Assembly: GCA_031841125.1 (NCBI GenBank) | Contig: CM063106.1 | Coordinates: 9,672,001-9,736,000, forward strand | Direction: 5' to 3' | DNA length: 64,000 bases | From: Acanthococcus lagerstroemiae | Taxonomy: Eukaryota > Arthropoda > Insecta > Hemiptera > Eriococcidae | Shown here: one piece after another, positions 22,069 to 32,309 of the stretch | How the letters are laid out: every line of letters starts with the position of its first letter | How positions within the stretch are numbered: the first letter of the stretch is position 1 | Made by a program: the position numbers and the translations under genes | Notes under the pieces: generated by a model | Databases searched by the model: none | Told to the model about the DNA's origin: nothing | What the model saw: the letters and a program-made list of their open reading frames with translations, nothing else

Positions 22069-22780
22069 TCATTACATCGTCTTTACACACTTGCATGTGA
22101 TGAGTAAGTATCTTGATTAGTGGTTCGCACAAATCCGGAATAATGTACGAAAGCGCTTGCGGAGAAATTCTCGCTAGATAACTTTAGATCGGAATAGCTA
22201 TTCCCAGTGGCTAGAAATCTCAGAGTAACGACCAAACGTTCCTTTGCCGAAATGGGACTTCGTAAACGGGTACGTTCCTTTGAAATCGAGAGTGTAATCA
22301 GCGGCGGATTAAGGCACAAGCATCCCAAGCCCGTGCTTGTGTCCACGCGCCAATTTTTTGAATTAAAAAAACAAAAACCAAATTAAATCATAAATATTAA
22401 TTATCAGTTTATAATTGTAACTTAGAGGTCGGCTTCATCGCTGAAGTCTTCTGGAAAACTTCCTGTGAGAATTTTTGTTGTTTTCAAAATATCTTCTTCT
22501 TCCATTCCAGCAAGATTGGACGAAAAATAAAATTTTTCTCCAAATGCCAAATGCTACGTAGGCTTCTTGTCGGGTTTTCAGGTCGGACAGTAAAGAATCA
22601 ATAATTGGTAAAAATACCGATATTTTGAACTTCAATCGTTCATCATATTCTAGTTCAGTGTCTCGTGTTTCGTCAACTCGTAATTTTCGAGTCACTTTTC
22701 GTAGATTTCTTTCAAAACCACATTCTGACAAAAATATTATTAGCTTTTTCTTCAAATTTTTCGAATTCATTTCGAGTTTC

Positions 22781-24153
22781 CTCTACTTTTTTTTTCTTTC
22801 TTTTTTTCACATTAGTTTTATTGGACTGCTAAAAGCATTTACAATATAATTCATTAACAGTAGATAATCACGAGGTTTTATTAGACTAAATCAGAGGGTT
22901 TGAGTCGTTTTAGTCTGCGAGTTTTGTTGGTGACGTCCAGAAGGTTGATAGCCAGTGGAGGATGCGAATGTAGTCTTCGTTCGTGGCTGCAAGCTAGTCA
23001 CTTTATTGTCTCGTCGACACTGGGAACCATGAGATCAGAGTGGATGGCACTGTTCCGGACGAACCAAGGTGCACCGGTTATAGTTCGGAGTGCCTTACTC
23101 TGGAAGCGCTGGATCACTTGTCGGTTAGACGCAGCAGTGCAGCCCCAGACCTGGATGCCGTAAGTCCAAACGGGTTTTAGGATAGATAGATACAGCAGTC
23201 GCTCGTTTGAGACGTTCAATGACGAATTCTTTCCCAGCAGCCAATACAGTTTGCGAAGCCGCAGGTTGAGATCTTCTCTTTTTTTACGGACGTGGACTTT
23301 GTAGTTAAGTCTTTTGTCGAGGAACATCCCCAGATATTTCGCATGGTCGGATCTGGGGATTATCTTATTATCTATAGCGACTGGTTGGTAGCCGTGTGGC
23401 CTCAGCACGAAATCAACGTGGACTGACTTTGTTTCATTTATTGCGAGTCTCCATTTTTTGGCCCAGGAGACCACCTTGTCAGTGGCCTGCTGCTGCTTGG
23501 AGGTGGCTACATCGTATTGATCGCTCACGGCCAGGATCGCTGTATCGTCTGCGAACGTCGCTAGTTCAGTTTCCGTGCCTGGCATGTCCGGTGTGTCGGC
23601 TGTGTAGAGGGTGTATAAAATTGGGCCCAGAACACTGCCTTGTGGCACCCCTGCCAATATGGGGTACACCCTTGAGTGGGCGGAGCAGTGCACGACCTGG
23701 AAGCTACGATTCATGAGGTAGTCAGCTATTACTCTGCAGTACTTAGCAGGGAGTACTTTTGCCAGTTTATAATTTAATCCCTCGTGCCAGACTTTGTCGA
23801 AGGCCTGAGAGATATCAAGGAAGATTGCCGAGCAAAATTTCTTTTCCTCTAGCGCTTCTTGGATTTCCCTTGTTACTCGGTGCAGCTGATCTACTGCTGA
23901 ATGCTGCTGTCTGAAACCAAATTGGTGGTCCGGTAGGGAGTCACCAATTTTAGCGCGCAGTCGTGTAACGAATAGTTTCTCAAATAGCTTTGAGGTTATT
24001 GACAGAAGAGAAATTGGTCGGTAGGACGTAACTTCTTGTGCTGGCTTGCCAGCTTTAGCGATCAATATCACTTTTGCGATCTTCCAGCAGGATGGTACGT
24101 GCTCTACTTTCAGAATTGCGTTGAATAGATATGTGAGGAAGACGATCTCTACT
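22781..24153 (-). mobile_element. 5'-truncated jockey retrotransposon insertion with 7-bp duplication
   Basis: The inserted DNA is 22788-24146, flanked by CTCTACT at 22781-22787 and again at 24147-24153. In minus-strand sense it ends with an A-rich tail (GAAAAAAAGAAAGAAAAAAA) next to the duplication, and it starts within the reverse transcriptase region, as expected for incomplete target-primed reverse transcription. The host hAT frame resumes directly after the duplicated site, confirming the boundaries. Confidence 0.92.
22884..24146 (-). pseudogene. Jockey-clade reverse transcriptase, C-terminal 2/5 of ORF2
   Basis: One long minus-strand frame covers most of a reverse transcriptase domain, with no internal stop in at least 357 codons (24071-22998), plus about 25 codons upstream and 38 downstream. 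Motifs in order: YRPISLLSITSKLFEK (about residues 17-32 of the long frame), a DISQAFDKVWHEGL block (motif A), AGVPQGSVLGPILYTLYTAD (motif B), FADDTAILA (catalytic FADD), then KYLGMFLDKRLNYKVH (thumb) and the C-terminal WTYGIQVWG. The active-site residues are intact. The endonuclease, the N-terminal fingers and ORF1 are missing through 5' truncation. The open frame suggests a comparatively young insertion. The product would act in cytoplasm and nucleus as part of a jockey particle, but this copy lacks a promoter and endonuclease. Confidence 0.95.
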
Positions 24154-24892
24154 AAACTAATTAGAGTATCGTAATACTGAATTACTTGAATAATATTTTA
24201 AACCACAGCTTGTAAAGAAGTGCTAACTTGGTTAAACTTTTCAAGTATAAATCCCCAAAATCCAATTAGAAATGCCGTTTCATTTTTTTTTTTTTTTGAG
24301 GCCAATAGCTTTATTCTTGACATTCGATTTCAACATTTCATTATTCTCAACATCAGTTAAACACTGAAAAACGGCGTTCCAGGACTTTTGTAGGCTTTCG
24401 CATGCATCACTTCTAGAAGACCATATCTCGTTTGTGACAATGTTTTTAATGGTTTGGCTTTGGACTTCGAATTCTCTTCTCCTTCTTTCATTTGGCTGGC
24501 ATGGACCTGGCAATTTTTTAATTCTTTCCAGCGTTCGGTAGATCGTGTGAGAACATTATATACTTCTTGTAAAAATCAAAAACAGCGATAGCCTGTGGAC
24601 AATATTTAGCTGCTGCTTCACCAATCAGATACAATGAGTGTGCTGCACATGGACTGAAGTAGACAATAGGACTAATTCCTCGATTTCCTTTTTCTTCATT
24701 CGAGTTTTTCTCATCGAGGTCATAACCTTTTTGAAGAAGACTTTGTGGGCCATTGTACTTACCAGACATATTTTTTGCGTTGTCGTAGGATTTGCTCGCG
24801 GCAATTACGCATGTTTAAACCAAATTCATACAATAGCCTTGTACATGTTGCTGGCCTTATGTCCCACATTTTTCATAGAAGTAAGGAAACGC

Positions 24893-25270
24893 TCATTACT
24901 GTCCGACCTGAAAACCCGACAAGAATCCTACGTAGCATTTGGAGAAAAATTTTCTTTTTTGTCAAATCTCGCTGGAATGGAAGAGGAAGATATTTTGAAA
25001 ACAACAAAAATTCTCAGAGAAAGTTTTCCAGAAGACTTCAGCGATGAAGCCGAATTCAAAGATGAGCTAAAACAGTTTGTTGCTTATATAAATAAAGAAG
25101 ATAAAAAAATTAACAACTCGAAACTAAATTCAGTTAACCCAATCATCGACATCATTTTTAAAATATGTTTGTGTACCCCAGCAACAAACTGTTCAGTGAA
25201 AAGGACTTTTTCTATACTGAAGAGAATAAAATATTCTGTGTATCGAATCAGAGATGGCACTTTCCCTTGA
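24893..25270 (+). pseudogene. hAT transposase C-terminal fragment with dimerisation domain
   Basis: The plus strand reads SLLSDLKTRQESYVAFGEKF, then a GMEEEDILKTTKILRESFPE segment, FVAYINKEDKK, and TNCSVKRTFSILKRIKYSVY before a stop at 25268-25270. The last block is the hAT C-terminal dimerisation motif (usually S-x-E-R-x-F-S-x-L-K-x-I-K), with the acidic residue replaced by K. The first 50 codons duplicate the minus-strand copy at 22430-22600. The upstream join near 24890 is abrupt: the plus-strand transposase starts in mid-domain. It is followed by about 290 bp of 3' sequence up to the right terminal repeat. Confidence 0.85.
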
Positions 25271-25570
25271 TTATGATTTGATAATTAATAAATTTGCGGA
25301 ATGTAAAACCGCGAAAAAAAATTGTAGTATACGAGTAGGCCTACTATTACTTATAGTTGTAGACTGTATGAGTATTAAGTATACTTGTAGTACTAATGAG
25401 GATTTATATAAATGGAAATTATTCACTAAACATTTTCTTACTGTGACCAAACTTTTGTATTCCGATTTATTCTAGGTGGAGGGGGAGGGAAGTCTTCATT
25501 TATACGGTGGGGTAAAAACATTATGTATGCCTATGTCCGCGCGCAAGCTAAGTCCGCCGCTGGGTGTAAT

Positions 25571-25926
25571 GCTCTCTTGCAAGAAAATTAAATCTTCTTA
25601 AGTCATTCTCAGAAAATTTTCAAGTCGTCCAGAGCGTTTTTCCATATATCCTGCAAGTGCACAAAAAATTATAAAAACAGGTTAGTATAGCAAGCCAAAA
25701 ACTGAATGGGATTTTTAATCTGTGGTTTCATTATGGACTTATTCAGTTTTTGGTACCTCTGCTGAAGGATGTTATTTACTGCCATAGTAGTCGTCTTGGG
25801 CTAAATAATTGCTATATCATACTTGTTTTATCTGTAGTTGTCTAAGTTGCCAGTAAAGCAAGCTGACTTGTGAATAACCGCAGATTGAAAAAACTACCCT
25901 TTATTTACAAAAGTATTATTTCGTAC
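25571..25926. other. Intergenic, no gene seen
   Basis: Unremarkable sequence between the hAT element and the Harbinger-like remnants. Confidence 0.35.
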
Positions 25927-26058
25927 CTACTGAGTCCTATTTCGGTACAGTGAAGTAGTCCACCATCTTCTTTTCTTCTTGAGTTTCACTTGTCTCCTTT
26001 CTTGTGTGGGTGCGATCATGATTGCAGCAGCAATAACTGCGTCTTCGTCATCGCTCAT
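25927..26058 (-). pseudogene. PIF/Harbinger-like nuclease, N-terminal fragment (copy 1)
   Basis: A 43-residue minus-strand frame starts MSDDEDAVIAAAIMIAPTQE, continues into a basic run (KKKRRWW) and stops. The pattern of an acidic start, a D-A-x-I-A-A-A-I helix and an RR-W-W basic patch resembles the N-terminus of HARBI1-type transposon nucleases. It matches the plus-strand copy at 27002-27199 in sequence, and their 5' flanks also match (GAATTAAGTTGTC). The catalytic D-D-E region is missing. The GTTACCC-type MITE copy 4 lies between this start codon and its own upstream flank. Confidence 0.6.
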
Positions 26059-26062
26059 CCTC

Positions 26063-26351
26063 GCGATACGCAATCAGTTACCCTCTAGTTACCCAATTAC
26101 CTGTGGAAAAGTTACCCTCTTGCAACCCTCGGGTTACCCTCAGATTACCCAGAAACCCGTTAGTTACCCTTGGTTCCCCTTTACTTACCCGGGTAACTGG
26201 CGGGATACGGCTCAATCAGTTACCCTCTAGTTACCCGTGTGGAAAAGTTACCCATTTGTTACCCTCGGTTGTCCTCAGATTACACAGAAACCCGTCAGTT
26301 ACCCTTGGTTCCCCTTTAGTTTAGGTAACTGGTGGGATTTTGCACATCGGG
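26063..26351 (+). mobile_element. GTTACCC-type MITE, copy 4
   Basis: Two modules, ending TTTTGCACATCGGG; the left end is eroded to CGCGATACGCAATCAG. The element splits the 5' flank of a Harbinger-like copy whose unsplit counterpart is at 26955-27020, so the insertion can be seen against an occupied/empty pair. Confidence 0.88.
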
Positions 26352-26955
26352 CTCAAACGAAAATATACTATGACAACTTAATTCAACCTCAAATATTTTT
26401 CGCAACCCCGGGTTTCTTTGTTATGTCGGCTACACACTTATCACATTTCCTATTTTTAATTTTTTTTTTTCTTAAATTTTATTTTACAGAGAATATTATT
26501 GCCTTATGGGCTACAATCACTTACAACTATTGGTATAGTTACTACTTACATCATATTTAATCTGTTGTAGGGTAATAATACCTACTTAATGGTTATTGAT
26601 GAATAATATGATGTCTGGTAGATTATCGATGGATATTGGTTTCTTGGTGTTGTTGATGGTCGGTGGATGGACTGTAATAGAGGTCATTTTCCACAGATTG
26701 GTGGCGGTTGACGGTTGAGAATATGTTGGTGAGTGAGCTTCGTATGTCCAAGAAGGAGTCGATTTATTGCTATTTCCATGGGGCGGTTTGTTGTACAGCA
26801 GTGGTGTTTTATCTTTCATGCAGCGTTTCAAGGTGTTTCACGAAAAATAAAATAAAATGTGAAACATTCCGCTACACACTTGCCCCAATTTTCGTGAAAT
26901 TTGATTTTCTACCGGGACTGTGAAAAATATTTCGTCGTACCCGATGTAGTGCTCG
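26352..26955. mobile_element. Head-to-head 5' ends of a Harbinger-like element
   Basis: 26352-26455 on the minus strand and about 26815-26995 on the plus strand are the same flank in opposite directions (shared GTTGAATTAAGTTGTC-type, GAAAAATATTT and CTACACACTT motifs). The repeat block 'cacatttcctatttcatgcagcg', intact in tandem at 28423-28615, is split here at about 26457 and resumes near 26812. About 355 bases of unrelated, unclassified sequence sit in between. Confidence 0.55.
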
Positions 26956-27001
26956 TTTTGAGGCTGAATTAAGTTGTCCTGTTGAGTGGTATCATTTTCG
27001 T

Positions 27002-27199
27002 TTGATGATGATGAATGATGACAAAGACGCAGTTATTGCTGCTGCAATCATAAATGCATCCTTACAAGAAAGAAGACAAGTGAAATCCAAGAAGTTTTTG
27101 TACAGAACTTCTTCTCAGGGTGGTGAGGATCCTATAGGACAGGCCGATCTCTCACCTCACGTACCAAATCTGTTAATTTGTCTTCAGTCCACTCCATAG
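27002..27199 (+). pseudogene. PIF/Harbinger-like nuclease, N-terminal fragment (copy 2)
   Basis: The plus-strand frame reads NDDKDAVIAAAIINASLQER and then RQVKSKKFLYRTSS before it loses similarity and stops at 27197. It aligns residue for residue with copy 1 over about 25 positions, so both descend from one transposon family. Only the first quarter of a nuclease is present and no D-D-E residues remain. Identification rests on the N-terminal pattern only, hence moderate confidence. Confidence 0.55.
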
Positions 27200-27704
27200 T
27201 ACAAGAAATCATTATAAACGCAAAAAAAAATAACGATACACAAGTCTTCACTCCAGGATATAGCACATCAAACTGAGCACATGACAATCATCTTGAAATG
27301 ACAGACTTGTCGCAGAATCTAGTTCTCCCTTTCTCCCTTTTAGCTAATGTTTTATTTTATTTATTTATTTTTTTGTAAAACGGCGGCATTTTGTTTCCCT
27401 TCATTCCTCGAGCATTATTCTCATCACGTTTCCAATACTCAGTACAGGGATGGAACAACGCAGTATTGTATCTGACCTTCCGCTTTAATGTGAACCAGTT
27501 ACCAGGCAAGTCGATTAGCAATGCCGAGTACGCGGCTATAAGCATAAGACACTGAATAAAATTTAAAGAGAAAAAGAAAGAAGAAAAACTTTTTTACAAT
27601 TGTAAGTATTCTTTCAGTTTGCAAACTAAACTATCCGAATGCCTCCACAAGGAATCGCGCGGCCTAATTAATTTGCACCCTCAGGAAACCAATATCGTCT
27701 GCAT
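27200..27704. other. Intergenic, no gene seen
   Basis: AT-rich sequence with short open frames only. Confidence 0.3.
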
Positions 27705-27884
27705 TCCATCCGTGCTCCGCTTCCTTTCGAAACCAATTCAAGTCAAAGTGCTGCTGCGCTTACTTTACGAAGAGCGGGTCCCGCTACCCAACAAGCTGAC
27801 CAGCTTCCTCTGCGGACCAACCGGGCCAGATAGCCTGAGTTTCGCGATAATCGTAATTGAAATCCAGCTGCATTTTATGAAAAG
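27705..27884 (-). repeat. Unclassified dispersed repeat, copy B
   Basis: The reverse complement of this stretch matches 21861-22068 over nearly its whole length (see copy A). Confidence 0.75.
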
Positions 27885-28072
27885 CGTCTATCGGTGCTGA
27901 TGTCTGGACAACAACTGATGAAAACCCTTTGATAGTTCATCAAAAAGCCGCCAACTTCAGCGAAACGACGTGAAATATGAAATGGGAAAAAGATGCTCTG
28001 TGAAACGCGCCACACATACTCTACACACTTTCCGCTTTTTTATATTTCACGGTCGTTTCATCTCAATGCGCA

Positions 28073-28380
28073 AAATCCCATAGGGGAACAAGGGTAATAT
28101 GAGGGTGACCGAGGGTAACAAATGGGTAACTTTTCTGCCGCGGGTAACTAGAGGGTAACTAATTGCGTAGTATCCCGTCAGTTACCCGGGTAACTAGAGG
28201 GGAACAAGGGTAATCTGAGGGTAACCGAGGGTAACAAATGGGTAACTTTTCCGTTACTGGTAACTGATTGCGTAGTATCCTGCCAGTTCCCCGGGTGTAT
28301 CCTGAAGGTAATCTGAGGGTAACCCGAGGGCAACAAATGGGTAACTTTTCCGCGGAGAGGGTAACTGATTGCGCATCGGG
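28073..28380 (-). mobile_element. GTTACCC-type MITE, copy 5
   Basis: Ends CAATGCGCAAAATCCC and GATTGCGCATCGGG, with three module-like blocks in GGGTAAC orientation and inner junctions reading GCGTAGTATCC. It lies within sequence related to the Harbinger-like flank (CTACACACTT and GTTTCA motifs on either side). Confidence 0.9.
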
Positions 28381-28422
28381 CATGGCGTTTCATGATACGT
28401 GTGTAGTATTATGATCATGAAA

Positions 28423-28615
28423 ATGGCAAGAAGTGTGTAGAGGAATATTTCACATTTCATTTTCTTTTTCGAGAAAACCTGGAAACGCTGCATGAAATAG
28501 GAAATGTGGTAAGTCTGTAGATGGCGAGAAGTGTGTAGAGGAATGTTTCACATTTCATTTTCTTTTTCGTGAAACACCTTGAAACGCTGCATGAAATAGG
28601 AAATGTGATAAGTAA
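28423..28615. repeat. 98-bp tandem duplication (two units)
   Basis: ATGGC(A/G)AGAAGTGTGTAG starts at 28423 and again at 28521; both units continue through TTTCACATTTCATTTTC and GAAACGCTGCATGAAATAGG. The unit also occurs, reversed and split, at 26432-26885, linking it to the Harbinger-like repeats. Confidence 0.9.
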
Positions 28616-30549
28616 AGCAGAGAGATGAATATTTATTATCCAGTCAATTTTCTTTTATTAACTTATCCTAGTCAAATTAATGTTATAATTTTTTCTTTTT
28701 TATTGAATACGAAGTTGATTTGAACCATCTACAGAGTGAAAATGAAAGGGTGGTTACGTCTTTGCCTGGAAAATATTAACCAATGAGCGAATACATGTAT
28801 GTTATGAAAGAGATAGTTATTGAACCAACAAAAAAAAATATCATTCCAGCGTTCCTAGTTTTGGAAATGATTGCCAATGTGCAAGGTATGCGCATGTTTG
28901 GAGAATCAGCCTCAAGGAAGTACAAGTAGGTATAATTTATAGCTTCCATGGTCTTTAACACACCACCAAAAGTGAGATTTGCAGCCGCCTGATTTAATTA
29001 ACCGAACTAAGTCATTAACCGTCCGAGTTATATTTCCGTCGCCTTTCGAGCACTTTCTTCCGTCCTTTTAGTACTCGTTTGATAAATCATCGCAGCCGCT
29101 CATTCATAGTTTAACGTGCTGCTCATTAATCGGCCACGATGAATGACTGGCAAACGAGTTCATACGGCAAAAAATGGACAAAGAATCAAGTACCTGTACG
29201 CAAATTGGAGTAAGTGTATTCGATCAGAATCAAAAAAACGAAATGATAATAAAAGTGGATTGCGTCATTGTTACAAATTATGTGTATAACCAAGTAACAC
29301 GGTTCGGTTGTAGTAAAAACTGTAACATTACGGAGAATAAAATCTCTTAACGAGGGTTTATCTGAATAATACAGAAAAAATGTACATAAAAATCGTCTGT
29401 ATCTAGTAAATATGCGGTAATTTAAAATTAGTATTATTATTGATTAATGGAGGGACATTAACATTAAGCTTATAATTTCCAGTAACCGGTCTTTCAAATA
29501 AATACTCTATTAACTGGCTACATATTGGAGTCATATAGCATGCGAGCTGAGCAGATCTGTATCAACGTAGACAAGAATACCTTGGCTAACGACGTTGGTA
29601 ACCTAGATCTAATTCCGTCAGTATTTGCACCCAACGAGTACATGTCCGCAGGCTCTGTTCTTTGAACCATACCCGAGGTACTTGTGTCGACTGACCGCGA
29701 CTTTGTCCAATATGGGAGTCAATCACTTCACGGATGGCGACGATGCTCGGGAAATCCGTTTTAGGTATTTCGTCTCGGACCAGTTGCGAAGGCGTTTTAA
29801 TTCGACTCTGTTACTATTCGAGATCGAACCAAATCGCCGCGATTGCCCAATTAATTGATTTTTTATAACTAACCGATCGCTCTCGTCTACCTGCGGTCGC
29901 TATGATCGCTTATCCGGTGTATGCAACCTGCCGAACATGTATATAATTAGCCCGGCTAGCAGGTAATTTCAAAAATTATTTTGATGTCCTTTGGTCTTGT
30001 TTTCGCGGTTATTTCACGGAAGATTGAACGATTTATCCGTATATAGTTCATTTTAAAAATTGCCGAAGGCTTTCATAACTTGAGACTGTGGCTGACACGC
30101 GATCGACTATTTATAGACAACCTGCCGTCATCGGCTCTGACTCATGGGAAAAATTCCGGAATTTTCGCCTCCTAAATTACGATGATTAACGAGAAAATGG
30201 CAAATCACCTGGTGTTTCAAGTTGGAGTATGAAACTAATTATAATTCTGTAATTGAAGCGATGAAAGGACAAAATTATGTGCGTGTTTTCCTTGGTGTAA
30301 CTAGATGAAGAGTGATTGTTGTCAGGGTTGTAAGATCTTTTTTTTCTTCAAGGCTAATTGCTTACAATGGTATTCTACGCAGGGCCGATTAAGGCTCCTG
30401 GGGTCCCTGGGCCGGTGAGCATGCAAGACCCTTTATCTGTATCTAGATGTATTTTTTTTTAAATCTTCAGGATCGTATCCGTGGGGGCATGAGGGGCTCG
30501 ATCCCTCATCATCTTTTAAAATGACAGCTTACTGCAGTTTATAAACGCT
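28616..30549. other. Mostly unique sequence, no supported gene
   Basis: No domains. The part from about 29000 to 30160 keeps CpG dinucleotides and ATTA/TAAT sites and looks unlike the transposon-derived regions, so conserved noncoding function is possible but unproven. CAGGGCCGATTAAGGC at about 30381 resembles one end of a hAT-type element. Confidence 0.35.
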
Positions 30550-31470
30550 GTCAAGACCACTACTACCTCTGTTCGATGTTCCGGACTTCCAGGTTGGCTT
30601 TATAACTGGTCATTCAGATGCAATAATCGAAAAAGCGCTTGAAGAGAAAAAAATATATGCCTAGATATTACACAAGCCTTTGAAGATACGGCATAAGAGC
30701 CTGGCCATCAAATTGAACAGGCTACTACCAGAAAGTTATTGTCAGTTGCTTGACTCATATCTGACTGAAAGAAAATTCTGGACATTGTTCAATGAAGAAC
30801 GCTCTTAACACTATCCCATTAAAGCTTGAGTACCGCGAGGGAGCATTATCCCGCTGCTTTACCTAGTCTACACAACTGATATACTAATTTTACCAGCGGT
30901 ATTTGCAGACGATGCTGTAGTCATAGCAGTTGCCAACACGCAGGCTGAAGCAGTCAACAAAGTTCAAAATGCGCTTGACCAAATAAAGAAATGGTCCACT
31001 ATCTGGAAAATAAAAGTAAGAGCGGAAGGCAGAGCATGTAACCTATGCCTTCTGACCTCTGCAGACCTATCATTGTGTTCACATAAACGTGAGTCAGATA
31101 CCACAGAAGACGTCGGCCAAGCATTTAGGACTACATCTTGATACTTGCCTGACCTGGAAAACCCATTTCCAGCAGACAGTTAAACCAATAAAACAAGTGC
31201 AAAGGAAATGCACTGGATTCTAGGCAGACATTAAAAATTTAGCCTAGTCAATAAAAGGCAATATGGACTAATGGGGTACAGCTGTGGGGTTGCATCAGAC
31301 CCTCTAATCAACTCATAATACAGATATAGACATACAACAAATTAAGATATTCGTCGCGATTTGAAAATTCAGACCATCAGCGAAGTTACTCAAATCAAAG
31401 CAGCCCGACATGAGAAGAGACCACTGGAGCATTTCAACGTCGAAGCCATCCAATTGCTTGATAATTCTAA
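30550..31470 (+). pseudogene. Heavily decayed jockey-type reverse transcriptase
   Basis: Fragments in several plus-strand frames align in order with the jockey copy at 22.9-24.1 kb: FQVGF (motif before A) and ITQAFEDTA (motif A, D-x-x-x-A-F) at 30580-30690; VFAADDAV-type FADDAVVIAVANTQAEAVNK (catalytic FADD) at about 30900; KKWSTIWKIKV just after; and a C-terminal tail near 31370-31470. There are many stops and frame changes. 5' and 3' ends are not sharply defined. An old dead copy on the opposite strand to the other two jockey copies. Confidence 0.8.
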
Positions 31471-31741
31471 AACGTAACTATTTCATTGAGAAAAAGACAA
31501 CTGTCTTACTTTATCCTCACTCACGACAATGTACGTAATGACTTCTATTTATCTAGAGATAGGATTGTACAAAGAAAGAAAGAAAATTGAAAGTTCTAGC
31601 CTCAATTCTCTGACCCCCCCCCCCTCATCAAAAATATCTTTCCTACAGGGACATGTAGTGTAACATTTTATGTGCTTGCTCCGCTCGGATTTTACGAATC
31701 ATGCGCTTCACGCTCCACATACCATCGTACAATACTCAGTA

Positions 31742-32010
31742 CTCAATGCGCAAAATCTCACCAGTTACCCGGGTAACTAAAGGGGAACAAGGGTAACCTG
31801 AGAGTAACCGAGCTTAACAAACGGGTAACTTTTCAACTTTTCCGCCGTGGGTAACTAGAGGGTAACTAATGGCGTGGTATCCCGCTAGTTACCCGGGTAA
31901 CTAAAGAGGAACAAGTGGAACTAAAGGGGAAAAAATAATCTGAGGGTAACAAATGGGTAACTTTTAAGCGGGTAATTGGGCAACTAGAGAGTAATTGATT
32001 GCGCATCGGG
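31742..32010 (-). mobile_element. GTTACCC-type MITE, copy 6
   Basis: Ends CAATGCGCAAAATCTC and GATTGCGCATCGGG, followed by TA. Two modules in GGGTAAC orientation; the left terminus has lost its CCCG. Confidence 0.9.
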
Positions 32011-32167
32011 TAGTAAAAGCATGTAAATATAACAGAAGCGTGTCGTGGGGAGCGTTACGATTTTCGTTCAAGTATGCCCAGTAGTAAAAGCATATAAGAT
32101 GATGATGTCATAGTAACAGGTGTGTGCCGGGGGGGGGCGTTCCGGTTTTCGCTCAAGTATATACCCA
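32011..32167. repeat. Imperfect ~71-85 bp tandem duplication
   Basis: TAGTAAAAGCAT begins at 32011 and again at 32082; both units continue into GTG(T)C(G/C)...GCGTT(A/C)CG(A/G)TTTTCG(T/C)TCAAGTAT. The second unit has small insertions, including a G-run. Confidence 0.8.
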
Positions 32168-32309
32168 GTCGTCGTCGTGGTCGCGTCTTCTGTCACAAAA
32201 GATTGCATGTATCTTCATTCTCCGACTTCCCTTTCAGATTCTTTGAGTCCTGGCGCACAGGATGGTTGGTCTCCTTTATGTTCTTACAGGGGGAATTGAC
32301 CGGCGAGTT

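Larger units (their letters stand above)
22430..24810 (-). pseudogene. hAT transposase (DUF4371/ZMYM1-like), middle part, interrupted
   Basis: Read on the minus strand: MSGKYNGPQ with the SYDNA-type motif before it, CAAHSLYLIGEAAAKYCPQA (the conserved C-A-A-H-x-L-x-L block before the catalytic glutamate region) at about 24660, and LPGPCQPNERRRREFEVQSQ after a frameshift near 24540. WSSRSDACESLQ follows, the typical W-x-x-R-x-x-A block. The frame is broken by an A-run near 24285 and by the jockey insertion at 22788-24146, and resumes at 22780 with the NEFEKFEEKA segment through DSLLSDLKTRQEAYVAFG. The N-terminal zinc finger and the C-terminal dimerisation region are missing from this strand. 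Family role: cut-and-paste transposition. Dead copy. Confidence 0.85.
22299..25562. mobile_element. Rearranged hAT element with nested jockey insertion
   Basis: Terminal inverted repeats CAGCGGCGGA and TCCGCCGCTG bound the region. Flanking 8-mers AGTGTAAT (22291-22298) and GGTGTAAT (25563-25570) match at 7 of 8 positions, a hAT-type duplication with one change. The body holds a hAT transposase (DUF4371/ZMYM1-like group) read on the minus strand from about 24810 down to 22430, then the C-terminal part of a hAT transposase on the plus strand (24893-25270). The segment around SDLKTRQE(A/S)YVAFG occurs in both orientations, so the element carries an internal inverted duplication. A jockey retrotransposon sits inside the minus-strand part. 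Confidence 0.88.
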
